Below, piece after piece: positions 56,612-64,000 of a stretch of DNA of 64,000 bases (positions are counted from its first letter, which is position 1; each line of letters opens with the position of its first letter). The DNA lies in the NCBI GenBank assembly GCA_026545765.1, contig CM048840.1, positions 31,748,765-31,812,764 of the forward strand. The letters run 5' to 3'. Position numbers and translations under genes: made by a program. The notes beneath the pieces are model-generated. The model ran no database searches. It had not been told where the DNA came from and worked only from the letters and a program-made list of their open reading frames with translations. This stretch comes from Plantago major (lineage: Eukaryota; Streptophyta; Magnoliopsida; Lamiales; Plantaginaceae).

Positions 56612-57989
56612 CGTTATCAGCACGATAGTGCTCAACCAACTGATAGAGATTGTAAACTACGATCCGAAGGAAAAGCTAGAAGAAGAGGAGAGTTATGATT
56701 GTCCATGATGATGATGATCATGAATAGAGATTTCTTATTACATCATCCCTCCACCTCTCAATTTCATATACTACATTAATGCATTTTATTATTTTTATGT
56801 TTGAGATTATATACTAATAAGTTCTTTGTTTTTGTAGTTCCATCCTAAAGATGCATGAAGCAACCTTAGACAATGGCATACTGAAGACATACTTAAGACC
56901 ATGGCAAAGAATTTTGATAGGAGATGCCATGTGTTTTAGTATGATCACTTACGAGTTTTTACCGATGGAGCTAATATACGGATGATGCCATCAATGGAGC
57001 TACATATCATTTGAAACTATAAAACTATTACTTATCATCTTTCAAGCTAAGTTTTATTTTGTTTATAATTTACTTCCTTGAATTTATTTTTCTCATCATA
57101 TGATATCATTTAACCACTTTAAATTTTCTTGTTAATGGTGAATCATACCCAAACTCATGTTTTGGATGAACCTTTCAAGCATTGATAAAATACAATATTG
57201 TTTACCATATTCCCTTAAGTGAATATGAGATACAAAACCATAAAAATTATGGTTATTGATCATTCACACGGACATTTGATAAATTTTTAATAATTGCAAA
57301 CCACCAGAAGAGGTAAAGTAAATGAATATTGACCATTTACAAAAATTGCAAATAGAAAGTGATAGCTTCCAACCTGAAGTTGGTAGTATTAATGTTTTGT
57401 AGCTTGCCCAATTTGAAGTTTGAATCATATGTGTGCAAGTGACCTTTTGTAAATCATATATATATTGTGAAGTCATTCTCATAAAAATATGATTTCTTAT
57501 TATTGTTCCCGAAGTAGCAATCATGAGCATACTTGGATCTTGAAGGCCACTATATACTTGATATGTATGTGTTAAAGATATACCCCTAGCTCACAAAACA
57601 ATGTTTGGTCCCGTAGACTAAAGTATTATAATATGCGTCATGCAACTATTGTTATTCATACATATTTTACATGATGCTGAACTAGAAGTTCACTTTATTT
57701 GTAAAAGTCGTTATCTTATATAATGACTAAAAAATACAAATTGTGTTTCTCCTTTCCCCGAAGTGATTGGAGATACATGGAAAATTAAGAGAGTTGCAAG
57801 ATGAGCTAATGACACGTTGGTACAGTAAAAAGAACCAACATTATTTGATCCATACTCAAGTAACCACGAGCAGTGGTTGGAAAAATAAAAAAGTTTTAAA
57901 ATTTTAAATGAAAGAACACAATCAATTTCTAAAAATTAATTCTTATCATTCCCTGAAGTGAATGTGAACATTTTGCTAATTATATGCGC

Positions 57990-57990
<1 letters not shown>
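56612..57990. other. Decayed retroelement interior, no gene
   Basis: AT-rich DNA behind the LTR. No conserved gag or pol motif could be recognised with confidence. Confidence 0.4.

Positions 57991-58075
<85 letters not shown>
57991..58075. repeat. (TA)n microsatellite, about 42 units
   Basis: Pure TA dinucleotide tract of about 85 bp, preceded by GCGCG. Confidence 0.98.
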
Positions 58076-58079
<4 letters not shown>

Positions 58080-58675
58080 ATCAGGTAGCATAGCGGAAAT
58101 ACAGGTATACATACTGCTGGTAATAATGGGTAAGATTAAGATCATAAAGTACTGTAGCAAAATGACTTTTTACTGTAGCAATGAAGAAAATAACCAGAAT
58201 TATACCTGAGATAACTCTGAATTTAACTCTGACTTGAAATTTGATCGGATTACAACTTTGAACTTTGAAATTTGATCAGATTACAGGAATCTGAATATTG
58301 CTAAGCTAATATTTTTGGGTGAAATTTTTACAAATACATAGAAGAATCTGGAAGAATATAATACAAAGAAAAAACTATCTGAATACATTTTTGCTCTGGG
58401 ATTTCTTTTGTTCTTCGCGTTTTTTCTTCTGCCTTCTTTGTTGCTGATTGTTGCCATAATATAGGGAGAGTCTCTTCCTACTGTGCGGATTTGAAATTGT
58501 TGAATTCACATCCGGATGACTCTTTGGGAAAAGTTGATTGCAGTTTGTCGGGAATCTTGCTTTGTGCTGATTTTTCTTTGATTGAACAAATCGTCAGAAC
58601 AAATTCATCCGGGATTTTGCCTTTCACTTTATCTTTCTTTTCTTTAATTGAGCAGTTTGTTGGGAATCTATCTTG
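58076..58675. other. Region downstream of the caulimovirid ORF, no gene seen
   Basis: This may be the viral intergenic region on the minus strand. No coding sequence was supported. A short direct repeat AAATTTGATC(A/G)GATTACA lies at 58237 and 58268. Confidence 0.35.
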
Positions 58676-60007
58676 TCACTTTCTCTTGTTTTTACCTCTT
58701 TGTATGGGAGTAAAAATCCCATAACAATCATCTTCATTGTCTTGTTCAAAATTGACTGAGGAACTTGATTCTTCATCTTCACTTGCAGTTTGTAGAATTG
58801 CTTTCATCTCATCCAATGAGCTTGCTTGTGCTAATCTTGTTTGAATGGTATTTTTCATCATCATGAATTCTTCATTTTGTTGAACCTTTTTTGGGGAGAC
58901 AATTTGCTTGCTAAACTTTGGATGAAGTTTGAACCATTCCGATATGCTGTCCAGTTCCAATGGACTGGTGTCCATTTTGTTCCACCATTTAACTTCTGCT
59001 TCTTTTGTTAACCAATATAAATTGGTATTTTCATCATACCAAACATTTTGTAGGATTCTCAAAATCCAAGTTAAATTGAATTCTTTGTAAAATTTGATCA
59101 TCAGGGGGTATTTGTGAGAACAACTTTGTTTTTTGTACCTATCCGAAAAGTACTCAAATGATTTTTGAACTTTGTGGGGGAACATTTCTGGTAATGGTCC
59201 AAAATCATGCCACCATGCAAGAAACCAGTTAGGAAGTTCTTCTGGAGGTGGTAGAGTTTTTCCCATTAAAAAGAAATATGACATGGAGTTGACTGCATTT
59301 TGTTTGTAGAGGAATTTTGTCCAAGCTTGTATGTAATCAAAATAATTACAAATAAGATGGGGTTTTATCTCTCTCAGAGTATAAGGGTTTCCCCAATCGG
59401 CTAAACTAATAACTTTGTTGATGAAAATTTTTCGATAACCAATGGCTGATGAGGTATCTGGATGGTTTTTTGGAACTTTGTTTTGAATATGAAGAGAATT
59501 TGTTTGGACTAAGATGTCCTCATAATATTGTTGTGGTTTCTGATGATTTTCATAGATCCTGCAAAATTTGTCGTCTAAGATAAATTGTGAAATGTTAGCA
59601 CCTTGTTCTGCAAATTGTGAGGCATTATCATTATCTAATTGTTTTGGAAAATTTTCTGGAAACCAGTCATCTTCAATGACACATTCTTTGTGAAAGTGTC
59701 CTGTGCTTAAATAGGGACAATCTGGCTGGTCATCTCTATTTGAAATTTGGGACTTGGTTTGTGTCAAAGTTTGTTGGGACTTAGTTTGTGTCAAAGTTTG
59801 TTTGTAGGTAGGTAATGTGGCTAATTTTGAATGCAGTGGTGGAAATTGTTCAGGCTTAGGATATGGTGTTAATGCTATTTTGCTAAGAGGTTGAAATTTG
59901 TTGGCAATCTGCAGAGATGTCTGTTGCCTTGTTTGTGGAATATTTTGTAATGGTTTTGGTGACAAAGTTTGTTCAGCCTTACTCATGCATATTGCTAAAT
60001 TTACCAT
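58676..60007 (-). CDS. Separate downstream frame of the caulimovirid fossil, function unknown
   Basis: A long frame of about 440 residues lies behind the RNase H region. The N-terminal third is Gln/Thr/Pro-rich with a short internal duplication (TLTQTKSQ twice). The middle is rich in Trp, Tyr and Phe (FLAWWHDFGPLPEMFP, WYDENTNLYWLTKEAEVKWW), and the C terminus is acidic then basic (EDEESSSS ... RGKNKRK). I recognise no enzyme motif. Some endogenous caulimovirids of the florendovirus group carry an extra frame in this place; I infer it is of that kind. It belongs to the fossil element and not to the host. Confidence 0.6.
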   Translation of the reverse strand: MVNLAICMSKAEQTLSPKPLQNIPQTRQQTSLQIANKFQPLSKIALTPYPKPEQFPPLHSKLATLPTYKQTLTQTKSQQTLTQTKSQISNRDDQPDCPYLSTGHFHKECVIEDDWFPENFPKQLDNDNASQFAEQGANISQFILDDKFCRIYENHQKPQQYYEDILVQTNSLHIQNKVPKNHPDTSSAIGYRKIFINKVISLADWGNPYTLREIKPHLICNYFDYIQAWTKFLYKQNAVNSMSYFFLMGKTLPPPEELPNWFLAWWHDFGPLPEMFPHKVQKSFEYFSDRYKKQSCSHKYPLMIKFYKEFNLTWILRILQNVWYDENTNLYWLTKEAEVKWWNKMDTSPLELDSISEWFKLHPKFSKQIVSPKKVQQNEEFMMMKNTIQTRLAQASSLDEMKAILQTASEDEESSSSVNFEQDNEDDCYGIFTPIQRGKNKRK

Positions 60008-63000
60008 TGGTCTTTTCCGGAACTTGTGCTCGCTGCTGCCAATGGTACTAACCTTCTTTCTTCCATCCCTGGAGAAATTCTCTTGTCAAATAATCTGGAA
60101 TACAATTGTCAGTTCCTTTTATGAATTCTATATCAAAATCAAAAATGGATAAGATAGCTTGCCATCTAGCAAATATTTGTTTTGATGCCAAATTTTGTAC
60201 ATCTTTTGTCAAAACTTCTTTTGCTGCTTTACAATCAATTTTAAGTAAAAATTTTTGGTTTAATAGATCATCTTGAAATTTGTTAATGCATAAGACTATT
60301 GAGAGTATCTCTTTCTTAATAGTTGAATAATTTTGTTGTGCTCCTGATCTCCAAGTACCCGAATGATATCTAATAATTGTCTCTTTATTATCAATAATTT
60401 GTTTAAGAATACCTCCATACCCTAATTCTGATGCATCTGTTTGCACAATCTTAAGAGTATTAGGGTGGCAAATGGTTAAACAGGGAAGAGTTTTGACTTT
60501 TGTTTTTATTTCTCTAACTATCTCAGTATGTTTGTTTGACCAAATTGGCGGGTTCTTTTTCAGTCTTTCAAATAAGGGTTTGCAAACTTGTCTTAAATTA
60601 GGGTAAAAATCCCCTACATAATTCAAAGCTCCAAGGAACCTTTGTAATTGGGTTTTATCTCTAATTTCATCTGGGAACTTATCTCCAAATTCTAAGGACC
60701 GTTGGATGGGTATGATCGTACTTTCATGAATCTGATATCCTAGAAACCTTATACTTACTTGGAACAATTTTATCTTTCTGGCAGAAACAACCAAACCATT
60801 TTCTTTTATGACTTTTAAGAAAATATTTAGATGTTTCCAATGTTGTTCTATGTCCTGGCTATATACTAAAACATCATCTATGTAAACAATTGTAAAAGTA
60901 GTGTAAGGAGTGAATATATCATTCATAACTTTTTGAAATTCTGATGGAGCATTTTTTAATCCAAAAGGCATAACATTCCATTCAAATTGTCCAAATGGAA
61001 CTGTAAATGCTGTTTTGTACTTATCTTTTTCTGAAATTTGTATTTGCCAGAATCCTGACTTCATGTCAAATTTTGAAAATACCTTAGCATTATAAAGTCT
61101 CTTGAGTAAATCACTTTTATTTGGAATCGGATATCTAATCCATTTGAGAACTTTGTTCAATGGTTTGTAATTTATAACTAGTTTAGGAGTTCCTCGTTCA
61201 AGTTCAGCATTTTTTTTTTTACATAAAATGCAGAACATGACCATGGTGATTTGCTAGGCCTAATAATCTTCATTTTTAGTAATTCTGAAATTTCTTTTTT
61301 ACAGTATTCTAATAATTCCTGGTTCATTTGTATAGGTCTTGCTCTAGTAGGAATTTTATTTTCTTCAAAATCATTTTCATAGGGTAAAGTTACAATATGC
61401 TTTTTTCTTTCCCAAAAAGCTGTGGGAAACTCTGAACAAATTTCTTTTTCTATTTTCTTTTGATAAAGTAAAATTTGTTGCTGAAGAACTGGGCTTTTAA
61501 TTTTTTCTTCAATTCTTTTATGACTGAGTTCTTCTTTTAGATACATAATTTGTTTTTCTTTATTTTTTATTTTTTGAAAAATTCCAGTTTCTTGTAAAAG
61601 ATTTACATCTCTGGTTGTTACCGGATATTGGAATTGGAAAAGTATTTTCTTTCCTAGGACCGTAGTTCCTACACCTTGGTTATCTACGTGTAAGGGAAAT
61701 AACATTTGTAAGGATGGGTTTCCTAAAATGACTTTTGTGTTCAAGTTTTTTATTAAAACAAAACTTGCTCGGAAACAAATTCCATCATTGCAAATGTGTG
61801 CATTTGAAAGTTTGTAATTTATTTTTAGGTTTGTTGCATCTGCAGTTGATAACCTTTCTTTTGTTTTTTCAAAATATTTTGTCAGATTACCCTTCTTGTA
61901 TGCAATTCATGTCTGCACCACTGTCCATTAAGGCTATTGTTTCTAGGGTAAATGTCCCTATAACAATTTTAATTTTGACATACCATCTCTGGTAGGTAAT
62001 TTGTGATAGAGCATTTATGAATGATTCTCCATTATTCTTATTTTCTACATCATCAACTTCGTTGGTAATGCTTTCTTCTTTTAATTCATCTTTTAGTTTT
62101 AAAATTAAAATATCTTGTTTTATTTCTTCATTTTCTTGCCTTAATTGTCGATTGCTTTTACTTCCTTAATCTCTCGTTGAATATCATTAATGAGATCTTT
62201 GTTGTTTTGTGGGAATTGAATGTTTTATTACATCTTTGAAATGCTTTTTGTTTATTTGAAGTAGAAGTTTCTTGTCCTTTTCTAAAATCATATCTTTTAA
62301 TTTCTTTAGATAATTATCTTTTTGTTGAGGTCTTTGACCGATCAATCATTTCAAATATTAACTCATATTGATTTTGTTTTGTGATTACTAGAAGTTTCTT
62401 ACTACAATTGCAAACACTTTTTCCCATTTGGTCGTGGAGACAAGAATTTAATCTTCTTCTTCTGAATAATCAGAAGTTTCATCATTATCTGATTGAATCT
62501 GATTAAATTGATAATCTTCTTTATCTGTTCCTATTCCTTCTTCATCAGAACTTATTTCAGAAATTATATTTAAAAGCTGATTTTTTAATTGTTCGTCTAA
62601 ATTAATTCTTGTATCTTTTGCCTTACCTTGCAAGTGTTGGCATAATGTCCAGGTGTCTTACACTTGTGACATATTATTTTGTCTAGAGGGACTCTTTCTT
62701 TTTTATAAAATCTTTCTTTTTTCTTATAAAAATTGTTTTTATTATTTGGTTTGTAATCTTGCTTATTGACCTTTTGTTGGAATATTTTCTTTTGTAAGTC
62801 TTTCCGTCATGGCTATGAACCTGGGGTTTGATTTTATCAAAACCAAACCGCTCGCACTACTTCCCAATTCCTTTCTACTTACCATATTTTGTTTCTTTAA
62901 TCGATTTTAATTTTAAATCATTACAAATTTGTAATCCAGTCAGATTTATTTGATTTATAATTTCTCCGTAAGGCATTGTTTCTATATTTCCATTGATGTT

Positions 63001-64000
63001 TTTAATCTTTTCTCTTACCTTTTATGCAAATAACTTTGGTAATCCTGAAATAAATTTTTCTTTCCAATAATAATTATTCGGATCATACCTTTCATAAATT
63101 TTGTAAGGAAAACATCTTTGTACCATTTGAAATCAAGCTTTCTACATTTTAGATTTTGTAAAATCTCAGTATTTCTTTCACTATACCAATTAGGATCACC
63201 AACAAAATGAAGTAAAATTGTGTAAACGAGGGAAGTAACTGCTACAGAAATTTGTCTATCATTATCATCTAGAATTGGTATTCCATTGTCATCTTGTTTA
63301 ATACTGTCTAGTATTACATTTTGTTCTAATGGTGTAAGAGAGTTATCCCACCATCCTTTTAATTGTCCATTAAATCCTAAAATTAAAGTTTTTGCACAAT
63401 CAACTTGATCCATTCTATTTCCATATATGTTTGATATGACTACCATTTCTTGACAAGTTTTTATAATCTGATATTCTGCTAACCCATCTATATTCCATTC
63501 GTAAACTGTTGACCCATTAAAAGTCCTTTGAGTATGTGTTTCTTCTAATTGGATGTCTGGGGGAGTGGGTCTAGGATAGAAATTTTTGTGTTCTACAGGA
63601 AAAATATGATTACTATCTTCAGACTCATCACCTGAATGGACATTTTCTAACGATTTTTTTAAAGTATTTAATTTTTCTAAATTCAAATCTCCTAACTTAG
63701 AATTTATTTTCTGAAGAATCTCTGTTTCAGTTAACTTAGGTTTATACTCATTGATTTTAAAAGGAAATCTGTGTATCTGCTTATCCGGTGAGGTATGTTC
63801 TTTACTTGAGGATGTTAAATTTGTCTCGACTGGGGATTGGCTACCTAATTTTTTTTCTATGCTATCTTCTATTCTTTCTAATTGTTTTCTTAGACAATGT
63901 AAACTTATATTAGTGTAATTCCTTTGTTTCATTCCTGACTCATCTTCTTTGTTGTCAGTAAGGACTGGTGTACAATCTATGACATCTGCTAAAACCTTTG
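58676..64000 (-). mobile_element. Endogenous caulimovirid (pararetrovirus), petuvirus/florendovirus-like, broken fossil
   Basis: Read on the minus strand from the right edge, the parts come in viral order. First is a coat-protein-like region (about 63930-63015) with the EWNIDG and GWWDN motifs. Then comes a CCHC zinc knuckle CHKCKTPGHYANTC (about 62680-62640), an aspartic-protease region (about 62000-61800), reverse transcriptase with FGQFEWNVMPFGL and YIDD (about 61250-60700), and RNase H with QTDASELGYGG (about 60450-60080). There are no LTRs and no integrase, as expected of Caulimoviridae. A separate reading frame follows. The upstream part (movement protein) would lie outside the window. 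The copy is broken, with several disruptions (roughly five or more), most in the first half; RT-RNase H is well kept. It is probably moderately old. The genus is uncertain. Confidence 0.88.

Noticed and set aside
57936-58209. Open frames of Ile-Tyr repeats
   Set aside because: They are translations of the (TA)n tract and not genes.

Overview
The window is plant nuclear DNA, from a flowering plant and most likely a eudicot. It carries spliced GT-AG genes for H2A.Z, a very-long-chain fatty acid elongase, CCR4-6 and NAA50. Around them lie CACTA, PIF/Harbinger, MULE, hAT, Stowaway, Helitron, LINE, SINE, copia, Cassandra and endogenous caulimovirid sequences. I cannot name the species; an asterid would fit.

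Layout. 1-2.1 kb: 3' part of a broken Ty1/copia element. 3.6-4.6 kb: small MULE-like element with a 9-10 bp target duplication. 5.6-13.6 kb: decayed Helitron whose helicase region is partly duplicated, split by a 3.9 kb CACTA element (6602-10478, AAT target duplication, dense subterminal GCGACGGAT repeats). 12.4-19.9 kb: Stowaway-like MITEs, a second MULE MITE, a LINE tail with a 77-bp triplication, and a Cassandra element whose 5S-like part is split by a hAT-like insertion. 20.1-25.8 kb: two intact host genes, H2A.Z (+) and a KCS11-type 3-ketoacyl-CoA synthase (-). 28.4-38.3 kb: a complete 16-exon CCR4-6 gene (-) with MITE, hAT and SINE insertions in its introns and one apparent GC-AG intron. 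39.25-51.56 kb: a 12.3 kb PIF/Harbinger-type element. 51.8-54.2 kb: NAA50 (-), three exons. 54.5-56.2 kb: long-inverted-repeat foldback element. 56.3-58.1 kb: LTR fossil and a (TA)n tract. 58.7 kb to the right edge: endogenous caulimovirid on the minus strand, running out of the window.

The most notable object is the Harbinger at 39251-51559. It has matching 15-bp terminal inverted repeats and identical ATTAG flanks. Besides the usual DDE transposase and Myb-like partner, both decayed, it encloses two further Myb/SANT-like genes on the minus strand, a PB1-like gene, and an intact four-exon gene with two B3 domains. So most of the added genes look like DNA-binding or protein-interaction factors. 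The transposase is broken while the B3 gene is open in all four exons with consistent phases. That could mean cargo retained for its own function, or one that acts in trans with relatives elsewhere in the genome.

Coding exons were read by eye from reading frames, splice signals and remembered family sequences; no alignment was run.
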